A stretch of 64,000 bases of DNA, from positions 17,630 through 81,629 of the forward strand of contig JBHGBD010000021.1 in the NCBI GenBank assembly GCA_041946825.1, written 5' to 3'. This DNA comes from CAZTHM01 sp041946825 (lineage in GTDB: Bacteria; Acidobacteriota; Terriglobia; UBA7540). Both the position numbers and the translations under genes were made by a program. The notes beneath the pieces were generated by a model. It searched no databases and was not told where the DNA came from. It worked only from the letters and a program-made list of their open reading frames with translations. Below, piece by piece: positions 51,908 to 60,591 of this stretch. Position 1 is the first letter of the stretch. Each line of letters starts with the position of its first letter.

Positions 51908-52825
51908 TCAGTAAAAGTACAAGAGTTGAAGTTCGTAGGTAAAGACGTTGTAAGTCGGCACGGCCTGCCGGGCAAGGCGCGGAAGCGCAACCGGGTCATC
52001 AGTAGGCGTGTCCTTCACCATCAGGATGGCCATTCGGGGGCGAAAGTGCGAGAGCGTCTCGCGCGCTCCGCGAAGGGCCGGTCCGGTCGCTGCTCCAATG
52101 GCCCACTTGACGAAATCGACCCGTGCAAGATTCAGGCGCTGGACCGTGTCGTCGAGGCTGGTGGTCGGGACGTCGATGACACGGTCCGCCCCCCACCGGG
52201 GGTCGAACTTCGAGGCGATAGCCCCGGCGTCACTTCGCGAGGCGACCACAAATTTCGTCGTCCCGGATCTCTCCCACAATGCTGCTTCGACCAGCACCAC
52301 ACGTCCTTCGGCAATCTCTTTCTGAAATGTCCGTTTGAAGCAGGCGCTGTCAGTGGGGTCAGGTTCGATCGAGACGACCCGTGAAGCCCCTTTCCCCAGC
52401 GCCATACGAGTGAACGTGCCGATCTGGCTTCCAATGTCAACGACCACATCTCCGCTGTGTATGGCGACGGGTCCACGCTCGTACCGGTCCAGGTGCCGAG
52501 GATCCTGCAAAGTGAGATTGTCTTTTCTTTGCCCCCAGAAGGTGCCAAGGGGGGTTTCCCACAGCACAGGGCAGGGTTCCTCGCCCTGTTCCTTCTCTCT
52601 GACAAAGTACCCCGGAGGAAGGTCGCTGGATTTCAGCCTGCTGGGCCAGAGAGCCCCCCAAAGTTCCCGCAGATTCACATAGGGGAGAGAACCCGTGAGC
52701 TTCCACGAGAGAAACTGGATTCGCCGCCGGACTCGCACATCCGAAGACGCTGCACCCATAACCACAGCGGCTACAATGACGATGACAAGTCCGAGTTTGA
52801 GAACCCGTCGCGCGGTCCGAGCCAT
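51908..52825 (-). CDS. FkbM-family methyltransferase, membrane-anchored
   Basis: The 305-residue product has one N-terminal membrane helix (about residues 10-27). The FkbM domain shows VVVDIGSQIGTFTRMAL as the SAM site, VSIEPDPTDSACFKR, and PTTSLDDTVQRLNL. FkbM enzymes add O-methyl groups to sugars or polyketides. With the cytoplasmic or periplasmic face of the domain unknown, its target is not sure; a sugar of the surface polymer is most likely. It lies 52 bases after the SGNH gene and 44 bases before the GT-C gene. Confidence 0.88.
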   Translation of the reverse strand: MARTARRVLKLGLVIVIVAAVVMGAASSDVRVRRRIQFLSWKLTGSLPYVNLRELWGALWPSRLKSSDLPPGYFVREKEQGEEPCPVLWETPLGTFWGQRKDNLTLQDPRHLDRYERGPVAIHSGDVVVDIGSQIGTFTRMALGKGASRVVSIEPDPTDSACFKRTFQKEIAEGRVVLVEAALWERSGTTKFVVASRSDAGAIASKFDPRWGADRVIDVPTTSLDDTVQRLNLARVDFVKWAIGAATGPALRGARETLSHFRPRMAILMVKDTPTDDPVALPRLARQAVPTYNVFTYELQLLYFY

Positions 52826-52877
52826 GCGATGACCTTTCCCGAGGCACGGTATTGCGCGTGCCGATGCGCATTGCAGT

Positions 52878-54269
52878 CTATCGGCCCGTGATCGAGCCCG
52901 ACACCAAATCCTTTGCCGAATCCGCCAGGGTCGACCGTAGTTGCATCGCGATTGCGGCCGCTACGATTTCATTGCCGCGCGGGCCGAGGTGCATCCAGTC
53001 GATATAGATCGGCTCACGAACCTCGTCAAACACGTGCCCCAGGAATACGGCGTCTCCGGAGGTCTTAGAGCGCCGCTCAGCTTCCTCGTAGACGGCGCGA
53101 ACCGCGAGGAACCTTTCAATATCCGGCCGCGGTGCGTCCTGCGACGCCATTTGGTCATACAGAACTTGCTCAAAGGGGTCGAGGGGTTTCTTTCCATACA
53201 GGAGCATGGGCTGCCAGAAAAACCAGGTTTTGAATCCGTATTTTTCGCCCAGCGTGCGGGCGATGGTGCAATTGGCTTCATAATTGTCAAGCGTTGCTTT
53301 GGCAGAGGCAGCGAGGTCGCCACCGTTGGAAGTCGGTGTGGGAGTCGGTTGCAGACGCCTGCGGAGCGCTTTTAGCAGGCGGAAGAAATAGGATTTCTGC
53401 TCGATGTTCGCTATCACGCTGCCCGCCGTCTCGAACGCCGCCTTGATCGGAACGAAGTAGTTATGGCTTTCGGGGGAATGTTCGAGACCTCCCACGCAGG
53501 CGTCGTTCAGACCATCGTAGAAAATCACGATGTCGGGTCGGCGCCCCGATTTGAGCAGTTGAATAAGGTAGATGAGTTCCTGGTTGGAGACATAGGCGTC
53601 CACTCCCAGGTTGGTCACCTCGAAGCAGCTTTTCCTTTCGGTGTTGATTTGACGGGCCAACTGTGAGGCCACGGTTTTCGTATCCGGCGCACCTAATCCC
53701 CAGGCTGTCGACCCCCCGAAGATCCAGACACGGATTGGTGGGTGTTGACTGCAAGCCGGATTCGTCGCGTTAACGGTTCGGCGCAAGACCCCCAATTCCG
53801 TCTGAACATTGTTCACATATTTGCTCTCCCATTTGTACATTCCCCAAACGCGAAAGGGTTCGTAGGGATAGGACCAGCGGGCGAGTCGGTTCCTTTCCAA
53901 TGTCCAGAATTCTTCCGCCCAATCACTCTTGTCGTACGCGGTGCTGGCGCTCATCTGGTTTATCCAATCGTCGAATCCCTTGGCGCCACCCATCCTCTCC
54001 GTCCAGACGTCCGCAGACTTCGCACCGGACCGCCCGCCGCCCTTTCCTCGAACGTGCGCCAAGATCTCCTTCGAAGCCGCCCTGCCTGATTTCGTGGTGC
54101 GTGGCATCCCGGTAGAACTGAGGGATTGATGGGCCGTCCAGATAAGCCAGGAGCCCCCTTCCAGGACGGCGACGATAACCAGAAACCAGAAGGCGCCGTA
54201 CCCAAAAACCGCGAAGAAGTCCTTGAACGGTACGAGGCCAGGACGTTGCTGTTGGGAGTTACTATCCAC
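52878..54269 (-). CDS. Membrane-anchored SGNH-like protein, copy B
   Basis: The 463-residue product has an N-terminal membrane helix near residues 24-44, then an outer domain with SGNH features: VWIFGGSTAWGLG (block I, GGST in place of GDS), VIFYDGLNDA (block III, GxND) and DWMHLGPRGNE (block V, DxxH). These give a plausible Ser-Asp-His triad for an esterase or acyltransferase. It is a tandem paralogue of the next gene upstream, sharing RPGLVPF at the N terminus and the same motifs. It probably modifies the polymer in the periplasm. Confidence 0.8.
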   Translation of the reverse strand: MDSNSQQQRPGLVPFKDFFAVFGYGAFWFLVIVAVLEGGSWLIWTAHQSLSSTGMPRTTKSGRAASKEILAHVRGKGGGRSGAKSADVWTERMGGAKGFDDWINQMSASTAYDKSDWAEEFWTLERNRLARWSYPYEPFRVWGMYKWESKYVNNVQTELGVLRRTVNATNPACSQHPPIRVWIFGGSTAWGLGAPDTKTVASQLARQINTERKSCFEVTNLGVDAYVSNQELIYLIQLLKSGRRPDIVIFYDGLNDACVGGLEHSPESHNYFVPIKAAFETAGSVIANIEQKSYFFRLLKALRRRLQPTPTPTSNGGDLAASAKATLDNYEANCTIARTLGEKYGFKTWFFWQPMLLYGKKPLDPFEQVLYDQMASQDAPRPDIERFLAVRAVYEEAERRSKTSGDAVFLGHVFDEVREPIYIDWMHLGPRGNEIVAAAIAMQLRSTLADSAKDLVSGSITGR

Positions 54270-54402
54270 GACGCTCCGGATTTCTTGTGACTCGCCTCTG
54301 CCGGCGGAAATTCAATTCGGAATCCACATTTTGCAAGGGCTCAAGAGCGAAGAAGTCCGCGCTCGCCCCTCGCGCGTCAATCTCCCGGTCGACCCGTCCG
54401 CC

Positions 54403-55722
54403 TTACGGCGAATGCGCCGGAACCGGCGGACGCTCCCCTGGCGGTGATTGGACCGCGACGGCGATTGCTGTCGCAACCATCTCGTTACCCCGCGGACCCA
54501 GATGCACGCAGTCAGTGTATATCGTTTCGGTTGTGCTATCGAATATGTGAGCCAGCGAAACTAATTTCGCGGGCGAAGCCAGGCGTTTCTCCGCTTCACT
54601 GAACACAATTTGGACCGCCTTTTCGAAGCCTTGGTTTTCACCGATGATGCGTTCAAAAGGGGTCCGGGGCTTATTCCCATACAGCAAGATGGGTTGCCAG
54701 AAGAAACGCGCATCGAACCCATACTCTTTGGCCATAACCTGCGCCAGTCGCATGTTCGACTCGTAATTATCGAGGGTCGCGAGGGCTCGCGCATGCCACT
54801 GCGTCTCCGTAAGCCCCTTCTGGGCGCGATTCTGCGAACGCATCCGCAGCCGGTTCACGATGCGCAGCAGGTAAGATCGCCTGGCCAGCCCGGGCCAATT
54901 TAGGATCTTGCTCTCCGACTTGGCCTTGACCTCAGGATAGTCAAAGTGCGTCGCGGGGAGGGCCGGCGAATAGGCGCCAACCGTGGTGTCGTTGATCCCG
55001 TCGTAAAAGATGACGACCTCGGGGCGATGTCCCGCCTTGAGCAATTGCATCAGGTAAATCACTTCCTGATTGCTGACATAAGCGGGGACGCCCATATTGA
55101 AGACTTCAAAGCAGTCACGGGGCTGGGTGTTCAGTTTCGCCGAGAGATAGGAGGGAATGGTGGCGAAATCCGGAGTGTTCTGTCCCCAGGCTGTGGAACC
55201 GCCAAAAAACCAGACCTTTCGCGCCACCGAGTGATTGCAGCCCGGCTGAGATTGGTTCACTGTTCTCCGCAGCCTTCCAAATTCCGTCTCTTCGATGTTG
55301 GTAAACTGACCGTGAAGGCGCGGCCCGCCCCAGAGCCTGAAGGGCTCGTAGGGATAGACGACATCGCGCGCATTCGATCGCTCTTCCTCCCAGAACTCCT
55401 CAGCCCAGGGGTAAGGATCGTAAGCGGGGCTGGCGCTCGCCATATCCGAAGGCGGATCAATCTCTCCCGACCAGATATGCTTCAAACCGCGCCGCCGGTT
55501 CATCAGGCTTTGGGCGTTGGGCCCGGCGTGACGGAGGGGCGAGTGGTAGTAGTGATAGCCGGTCCAGGCGATCCAGGAACCAACCTCGAGGGCTACCAGG
55601 ACAAAGAGAGTGCAGAACGCGGCATACCCCAAAACCGCGAAGAATGCCTGGAAGGGTACGAGTCCGGGCCTGACGCCCCCTTCGCTCTGGTTCGTCAGCT
55701 TGAGGTTTGGGCGAGTTCTCAT
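54403..55722 (-). CDS. Membrane-anchored SGNH-like protein, copy A
   Basis: The 439-residue product has a membrane helix near residues 30-52 and an outer SGNH domain with VWFFGGSTAWGQN, VIFYDGINDT and the block V motif DCVHLGPRGNE. The tandem copy (52878-54269) is alike over the whole length, but DWMH is DCVH here and the middle region is different. It is 78 bases downstream of the DUF5989 gene. Ester hydrolysis or acyl transfer on the surface polymer is the likely role. Confidence 0.8.
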   Translation of the reverse strand: MRTRPNLKLTNQSEGGVRPGLVPFQAFFAVLGYAAFCTLFVLVALEVGSWIAWTGYHYYHSPLRHAGPNAQSLMNRRRGLKHIWSGEIDPPSDMASASPAYDPYPWAEEFWEEERSNARDVVYPYEPFRLWGGPRLHGQFTNIEETEFGRLRRTVNQSQPGCNHSVARKVWFFGGSTAWGQNTPDFATIPSYLSAKLNTQPRDCFEVFNMGVPAYVSNQEVIYLMQLLKAGHRPEVVIFYDGINDTTVGAYSPALPATHFDYPEVKAKSESKILNWPGLARRSYLLRIVNRLRMRSQNRAQKGLTETQWHARALATLDNYESNMRLAQVMAKEYGFDARFFWQPILLYGNKPRTPFERIIGENQGFEKAVQIVFSEAEKRLASPAKLVSLAHIFDSTTETIYTDCVHLGPRGNEMVATAIAVAVQSPPGERPPVPAHSP

Positions 55723-55800
55723 GAATGTCCCGGGGGTGCTCCCCTCCTGAAGGCGATGGTGGGACTTCAGGATTCGTGTGGATCCCCGTTAAGGCGGCTC

Positions 55801-55980
55801 TCAAAAAATGGTGTAGATGAAAGGGCCGACGCCGGTGGCCTGTCCGAAAACCAGTAGCACGCCTACCAGGAGGAGAACCACCATAAGCGGAATCAGCCAC
55901 CAGAGCTTCCGCTGCCACAAGAAAGTCAGCAGTTCACCCATCGTGCCCAACCGAGACGCCAGCTCTCTAAATGATGACAT
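55801..55980 (-). CDS. Small DUF5989/SxtK-like membrane protein
   Basis: The 59-residue product, too short for many gene lists, has one strong membrane helix (IPLMVVLLLVGVLLVFG) after a conserved polar start with ELLTFLWQRKLWWLIPL, and ends GVGPFIYTIF. This pattern is that of DUF5989 proteins, which sit next to NodU-type carbamoyltransferases and SxtJ-like proteins, as in saxitoxin-type and polysaccharide loci. It lies 8 bases after the carbamoyltransferase. The longer frame through it, starting at 56334, is a shadow in its first part. Confidence 0.82.
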   Translation of the reverse strand: MSSFRELASRLGTMGELLTFLWQRKLWWLIPLMVVLLLVGVLLVFGQATGVGPFIYTIF

Positions 55981-55988
55981 GGTCTCTC

Positions 55989-57767
55989 TCATTTTCGCAC
56001 AACGAAGTTCCCGATGACGAGCACGTCCAGCCCGCTGTCCCGAAAAGTGTTCCACGCGTCCGCAGGGCTGGCGACGATCGGTTCTCCGCGCAGGTTGAAG
56101 CTCGTGTTCATGAGCACGGGCGTTCCCGTGGCTTGGCCAAAGAGCTCTACCAGGCGATGGTAGCGCGGATTCCACTCGGGCCGCACGGTCTGGAGACGCC
56201 CTGTTCCGGCATGATTCACGGCGGGCACCTGACTGCCGGCGATTTCTTTCCAGGGCAGCACCAGCAGCATGAACCTTGCCGGATAATGTCGCGCCGGCTC
56301 CGGAATTCCTTCGAATAGTCCACTGGCGCGGCATTCCGGCACTACCGGTGCAAAGGGGCGAAAGGGTTCGCGGAACTTGATCTTGGCGTTGACGATTTCC
56401 TTCATGTCCCCACGGCGCGGATCGGCCAAAATACTACGATTGCCCAGTGCGCGCGGACCCCACTCAAATCGCCCCTGGAACCACCCTGCTACTTTGCCGG
56501 CCATCAAATCTTCCACCAGGCGCGAAAGAAGCTTCTCGTCATCCTCGTAGGCCTCGTGAGGGATGCCGTTCTTCCGGAGAAAATCGGAAATCTCCTGAGC
56601 CTCAAACCCCTGGCCCCAGTAGGCGTATTCCATGACGAACTTGCGCGGCTTGGCGAGCACCACGTGCCAGGCGTAGAGGGCGGCGCCCACCGCTCCCCCG
56701 GAGTCACCTGCCGCGGGCTGGATGAAGAGGTCCGCAAAACCGCTTTCGCGCAGAATCCGCCCGTTTGCGACGCTGTTCAGAGCCACGCCTCCGGCCATGC
56801 ACAGCGCTTGGAGACTGGTCTGACGCTGGAGGTTGCGAGCCATCTTCAAAAGGATCTCTTCTGTCACCTGCTGAATGCTGGCGGCTACGTCAGCAAAGTA
56901 TTGGCTCGCCTTCGCTTCGGCCTCCCGGCCGGAGACGTCGAAATGCGTCTGAGGGGTTATGAACTCGGATTCCGAATCGCGCGGCTCGCCAAAGAGCTCC
57001 ACAAAGCGCCGGGAGAACGTCTGGCTGTCGGAATGTTGATAGGAAAAGTAATCCATGTCGAGCTGGAAGCTCCCATCATCGGCCACGCGCACCAGTTGGT
57101 GGACTTTATCCACGTAACGGGGCTGGCCGTAAGGGGCCATCCCCATAACCTTGTACTCGCCCTCATTTACCTCGAAACCCAGAAAAGCTGTGAATGCGGA
57201 GTAAAGCAAGCCGAGCGAGTGCGGGAAGCGGATCTCCTGGGTCAAGCGAATGGAATTCACGCCTTGGCCGTCCCAATCCGCCTTTGCCGTACCCAGCGAG
57301 GCGGTGGTCCATTCCCCCACTCCATCGACGGTCAGGATGGCCGCTTCCCTGAACGGTGAGCAGAAGAAAGCGCTGGCCGCGTGGGCCAGGTGATGGTCTA
57401 CGAATAGAATTCTCTCCGCCGGGAGGCCAAGGTGAGTCATGAGGGAGCTTCGGATCCAGAGTTTTTCGTCAAACCAGGCGATCATGGCTTCGGGGAACAT
57501 CCTCGCGGAGCGCGGGAAAGTGCTGACGGCCGTGGTCAGGATTCGCTCGAACTTCACCAGCGGCTTCTCGTAGAAGACGACATAATCAAGCTCGCCGGCT
57601 GACAATCCTGATTGCGTCAGGCAGAATCGAATGGCGTGGGCGGGAAAGCCGTAATCGTGTTTTTTCCGGCTGAAGCGTTCTTCCTCCGCGGCGGCGACCA
57701 AATCTCCATCCCGGATTAGAGCAGCCGCGGCGTCATGGTAGTAGCACGAGACCCCGAGAATATTCAC
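55989..57767 (-). CDS. Carbamoyltransferase, NodU/CmcH type
   Basis: Transfers a carbamoyl group from carbamoyl phosphate through a carbamoyl-adenylate to a hydroxyl, here probably of a sugar. The 592-residue product starts at a GTG (57767) with GGAGG eight bases upstream. The N-terminal domain has ILGVSCYYHDAAAALI, AAEEERFSRKKHD and DHHLAHAASAF with the metal-binding His pair. The C-terminal domain has FEWGPRALGNRSILADPR and MNTSFNLRGEPIV. The open frame extends upstream to 58187, inside the next gene, but that part is not family-like. Confidence 0.94.
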   Translation of the reverse strand: MNILGVSCYYHDAAAALIRDGDLVAAAEEERFSRKKHDYGFPAHAIRFCLTQSGLSAGELDYVVFYEKPLVKFERILTTAVSTFPRSARMFPEAMIAWFDEKLWIRSSLMTHLGLPAERILFVDHHLAHAASAFFCSPFREAAILTVDGVGEWTTASLGTAKADWDGQGVNSIRLTQEIRFPHSLGLLYSAFTAFLGFEVNEGEYKVMGMAPYGQPRYVDKVHQLVRVADDGSFQLDMDYFSYQHSDSQTFSRRFVELFGEPRDSESEFITPQTHFDVSGREAEAKASQYFADVAASIQQVTEEILLKMARNLQRQTSLQALCMAGGVALNSVANGRILRESGFADLFIQPAAGDSGGAVGAALYAWHVVLAKPRKFVMEYAYWGQGFEAQEISDFLRKNGIPHEAYEDDEKLLSRLVEDLMAGKVAGWFQGRFEWGPRALGNRSILADPRRGDMKEIVNAKIKFREPFRPFAPVVPECRASGLFEGIPEPARHYPARFMLLVLPWKEIAGSQVPAVNHAGTGRLQTVRPEWNPRYHRLVELFGQATGTPVLMNTSFNLRGEPIVASPADAWNTFRDSGLDVLVIGNFVVRK

Positions 57768-58330
57768 TAGAACTGCCTCCGGGCCGCGTCGAGGTTTTCG
57801 CCGGTGGGTGGCCTGGGCGTCCAGTAGGAGCTGCGCTCCCAGGATTTGATTTTCAAAGGATCTCCTAACCACCCTACGAGGATCCCAAAGGGCATCAGAG
57901 CAACATAATAGAAGCCGGTCAGGATGACTCGGCTCTGAAATCCTCCCACCGCGCCCAGGAACGATTTCCATTGTTCCCAGGCGCCTCGCGGCATCCGGGA
58001 TTCCGCGGAGGAAGTGTGCCGGGCACTCTCCACACCGGTGACTCCTCGGTCGGGTCTTCCACCCGAAAGCGACTTGAGGAGGCGATGAAAGATGAAAGCC
58101 AGAATTGCCCCGGAAACCGTCCAGACGGCTGCGGTCCGCGCGACCCCCAGGCCGGAGAACAAGCTCGCCAGCATCCCCAACCAGCAAAAGAGAATCGCGC
58201 CTAGATCCAGAAGTCGGGGGCGGGTCACGCCGCCCTGAAACGCGGCTCTCGTCCCCCGCCCCAGGACTGCGCCCACGGAATATCCGGCCATGACCAGAAG
58301 GGCGAGCCCCAGTGTTCGGAAGAAGGTCAC
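57767..58330 (-). CDS. SxtJ-like membrane protein
   Basis: The 187-residue product has membrane segments at the N terminus (about 5-25 and 45-62), near 70-85 and near 130-155. The C-terminal half, WKSFLGAVGGFQSRVILTGF and then a GDPL and SYWTPR motif, matches the SxtJ family that accompanies carbamoyltransferases. The N-terminal half with extra helices is less usual. Its stop shares a base with the GTG start of the carbamoyltransferase, so the two are coupled. It is the first gene of the minus-strand operon. Confidence 0.78.
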   Translation of the reverse strand: MTFFRTLGLALLVMAGYSVGAVLGRGTRAAFQGGVTRPRLLDLGAILFCWLGMLASLFSGLGVARTAAVWTVSGAILAFIFHRLLKSLSGGRPDRGVTGVESARHTSSAESRMPRGAWEQWKSFLGAVGGFQSRVILTGFYYVALMPFGILVGWLGDPLKIKSWERSSYWTPRPPTGENLDAARRQF

Positions 58331-58676
58331 TTCAGATCCTCTTGGTTCCCGTTTGCCCGCCGAGGATTTGGGAGCCGGAAAAGAAGGCTACCGTCTACCC
58401 CTTGTACTTGGAAATGCTGCGCTTATCTTCCCGGCCTGCCGCCCGAATTCATAGGCGTGGGTACCAGGGTTTGTCAGTATACACTCCTTCGGGGAATCGG
58501 CAGGAGGGGACGGAGCGCCCGGTGGTCATCATCAGGGACATTGAAATCCTGTGACTCTGAGGCATCTCGGGGCAACGGAGGTTGGTAATTGATAACGAAA
58601 TCCTTGCATCTGTCGTGAGCCGGTGTGTATGATGCGGCGATTCCGCATGAGGCAGTAGCGCAAGGAGCGGCGAACT
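58331..58676. other. Divergent promoter region between the carbamoylation operon and rfbB
   Basis: This 346-base gap holds a candidate plus-strand promoter at 58604-58633. A TATACT-like -10 element lies on the minus strand at 58481-58476 without a clear -35. No small gene is seen. Confidence 0.45.
58604..58633 (+). promoter_or_regulatory. Possible promoter of the rfbB-rfbD-ligase unit
   Basis: TTGCAT (58604-58609) and TATGAT (58628-58633) are separated by 18 bases, about 45 bases before the rfbB TTG start. Five of six -10 bases match consensus. Confidence 0.4.
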
Positions 58677-59705
58677 TTGAAGCTTTTGGTCACCGGCGGC
58701 GCGGGGTTCATTGGTTCCAATTTCATTCGATATTTCCTCAAAACTTACCACGATTGCAAAATTCTGAACCTTGATAAGCTGACTTACGCGGGCAATCTCG
58801 AAAACCTCGCTGAGGTAGAGCCGGACCCCCGTTACAGGTTCCATAAAGGCGACATCTGCGACCGGGAAGTGGTGGTGAATCTCCTGCGCGAGCCGTTTGA
58901 CGCGGTCGTGCATTTTGCCGCTGAAAGCCACGTCGACCGTAGCATCGCGGATGCGAGGGCGTTCATTGAGACCAACGTGGCGGGCACTTACACACTCCTC
59001 GACGCCGCGCGACGCTGCAGCATTCCGCGGTTCCTGCACGTTTCCACTGACGAGGTTTATGGCAGCCTCAAACCGGATGAGCGCTCGGACGAAAACTGGC
59101 CTCTGGCACCCAACAGCCCCTACGCCGCCAGCAAGGCGTCCTCCGACCTGCTGGTGCGGTGCTACTGGGTGACACACCGATTCCCGGTGCTGATCACTCG
59201 CTCGTCGAATAACTACGGGCCGAGCCAGTTTCCGGAGAAACTTGTTCCGTTGATGATCACCAATGCCTTGGAGGGGAAGAAGTTGCCAGTCTACGGCGAT
59301 GGCCTGAACGAGCGCGACTGGGTCTTCGTGGAGGACCATTGCCGCGCCCTGGATTGCGTGTTACGCTCCGGCCGGCCTGGGGAGATTTACAACATCGGTT
59401 GCGGAGAGCCGCTGGCCAATCTGGAAATTGTTCGGAGCCTGCTCCGCATCCTTGACGCTCCTGAGGATCTGATCGAATTCGTACCCGACCGTCCCGGCCA
59501 CGACCGCCGCTACGCTCTCGACACGCGCAAGATCGCCCGGGAACTGGGATGGAAAGCGGAGGTCGGGCTTGAAGATGGCCTGCGGCGGACTGTCGAGTGG
59601 TACAGGAATCATCCCGAGTGGATCAGGAAAGCCAAGAGCGGGGAATACCGCGCTTATTATGAGAAATTCTATATAAATCGGCGGGAATCACTCGCCCAGA
59701 TTTAG
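58677..59705 (+). CDS. rfbB: dTDP-glucose 4,6-dehydratase
   Basis: Makes dTDP-4-keto-6-deoxyglucose. The 342-residue short-chain dehydrogenase has VTGGAGFIGSNFIRYFL, HFAAESHVDRSI, VSTDEVYGSL, the catalytic YAASK and TRSSNNYGPSQFPEKL, all typical of RfbB. The start is a TTG with AAGGAG nine bases upstream; no in-frame ATG precedes the cofactor site. It is followed after six bases by rfbD. Confidence 0.96.
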   Translation: MKLLVTGGAGFIGSNFIRYFLKTYHDCKILNLDKLTYAGNLENLAEVEPDPRYRFHKGDICDREVVVNLLREPFDAVVHFAAESHVDRSIADARAFIETNVAGTYTLLDAARRCSIPRFLHVSTDEVYGSLKPDERSDENWPLAPNSPYAASKASSDLLVRCYWVTHRFPVLITRSSNNYGPSQFPEKLVPLMITNALEGKKLPVYGDGLNERDWVFVEDHCRALDCVLRSGRPGEIYNIGCGEPLANLEIVRSLLRILDAPEDLIEFVPDRPGHDRRYALDTRKIARELGWKAEVGLEDGLRRTVEWYRNHPEWIRKAKSGEYRAYYEKFYINRRESLAQI

Positions 59706-59711
59706 GCGGCT

Positions 59712-60572
59712 GTGCGTATCTTGGTTACGGGAATAAAAGGAATGCTCGGGCAGGACTTGGCGCCATTGCTGTTGTCCCGGCACGAACTCTTGCCGGTCGA
59801 CCTGCCGGAGGTTGACATCACGGACCAGGGCGCGATGGCACGATGTGTGGAGACCGGCAAGCCTGACGTTGTGATCCATGCGGCGGCCTTCACGGCCGTG
59901 GACGAATGTGAGCGCCAGCCCCAGCGCGCCTATCTTGTGAATTCAACTGGAACTCGAAACGTGGCGTTGGCTTGTCAAAGTGCGGGCGTGCCGTTGCTTT
60001 ACATCAGCACAGACTACGTGTTCGATGGTGAGAAGGATTCGCCCTACCTGGAGAGCGACGCCCCCAACCCTCTCAGCGTGTACGGCAAGAGTAAGCTCGA
60101 AGGAGAACTTCACCTCCGGGAGATCGTGTCGCGCTTCTGGATTGTCCGGACGTCGTGGCTATTTGGCCCGCAAGGAAAGAATTTCGTGCAGACGATCCTC
60201 GATCGAATCAGAGCTGGCGAATCATTGCGTGTGGTGGACGACCAGGTGGGCGCTCCTACATACACGGAGGACCTGGCGGCCAAACTCTTGGAGGTCGTCG
60301 AGAAGGGAGAGCCTGGCGTTTATCACGTAACGAACCAGGGATACTGTTCCTGGTTCGAATTCTCCCTGGAGATCGCGCGGCAGGCCGGTGTCAGGGCTGT
60401 CTCCATTTCACCCATTCCGACCTCAGCGTCGGAACGGCCCGCGCGCCGCCCGCGGAATTCGCGGCTTGCCAACACGCGACTGGCGTCCTCAGGTTTGGGC
60501 TTGTTGCCGCCGTGGACCGATGCGCTGGGTCGTTATCTCGCCCGCGAAACGCGGGTTCACGCACAAAACTGA
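59712..60572 (+). CDS. rfbD: dTDP-4-dehydrorhamnose reductase
   Basis: The last step to dTDP-L-rhamnose. The 286-residue product has VTGIKGMLGQDL for NADPH, HAAAFTAVDECE, STDYVFDG, catalytic YGKSK and TSWLFGPQGKNFV, with RPRNSRL near the C terminus, all RfbD signs. It starts at GTG six bases after rfbB and ends 19 bases before the ligase/polymerase gene. Confidence 0.95.
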   Translation: MRILVTGIKGMLGQDLAPLLLSRHELLPVDLPEVDITDQGAMARCVETGKPDVVIHAAAFTAVDECERQPQRAYLVNSTGTRNVALACQSAGVPLLYISTDYVFDGEKDSPYLESDAPNPLSVYGKSKLEGELHLREIVSRFWIVRTSWLFGPQGKNFVQTILDRIRAGESLRVVDDQVGAPTYTEDLAAKLLEVVEKGEPGVYHVTNQGYCSWFEFSLEIARQAGVRAVSISPIPTSASERPARRPRNSRLANTRLASSGLGLLPPWTDALGRYLARETRVHAQN

Positions 60573-60591
60573 TGCGATTATTTTCACCCCC

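Noticed and set aside
54946..55857. Plus-strand open frame of 303 residues
   Set aside because: It is antisense to an SGNH gene with clear blocks I, III and V.
55981..56334. Upstream part of the open frame running into the DUF5989 gene
   Set aside because: It overlaps the carbamoyltransferase in another frame, and the DUF5989 family begins at the ATG of 55980.
56556..57359. Plus-strand open frame of 267 residues
   Set aside because: It is antisense to the carbamoyltransferase.
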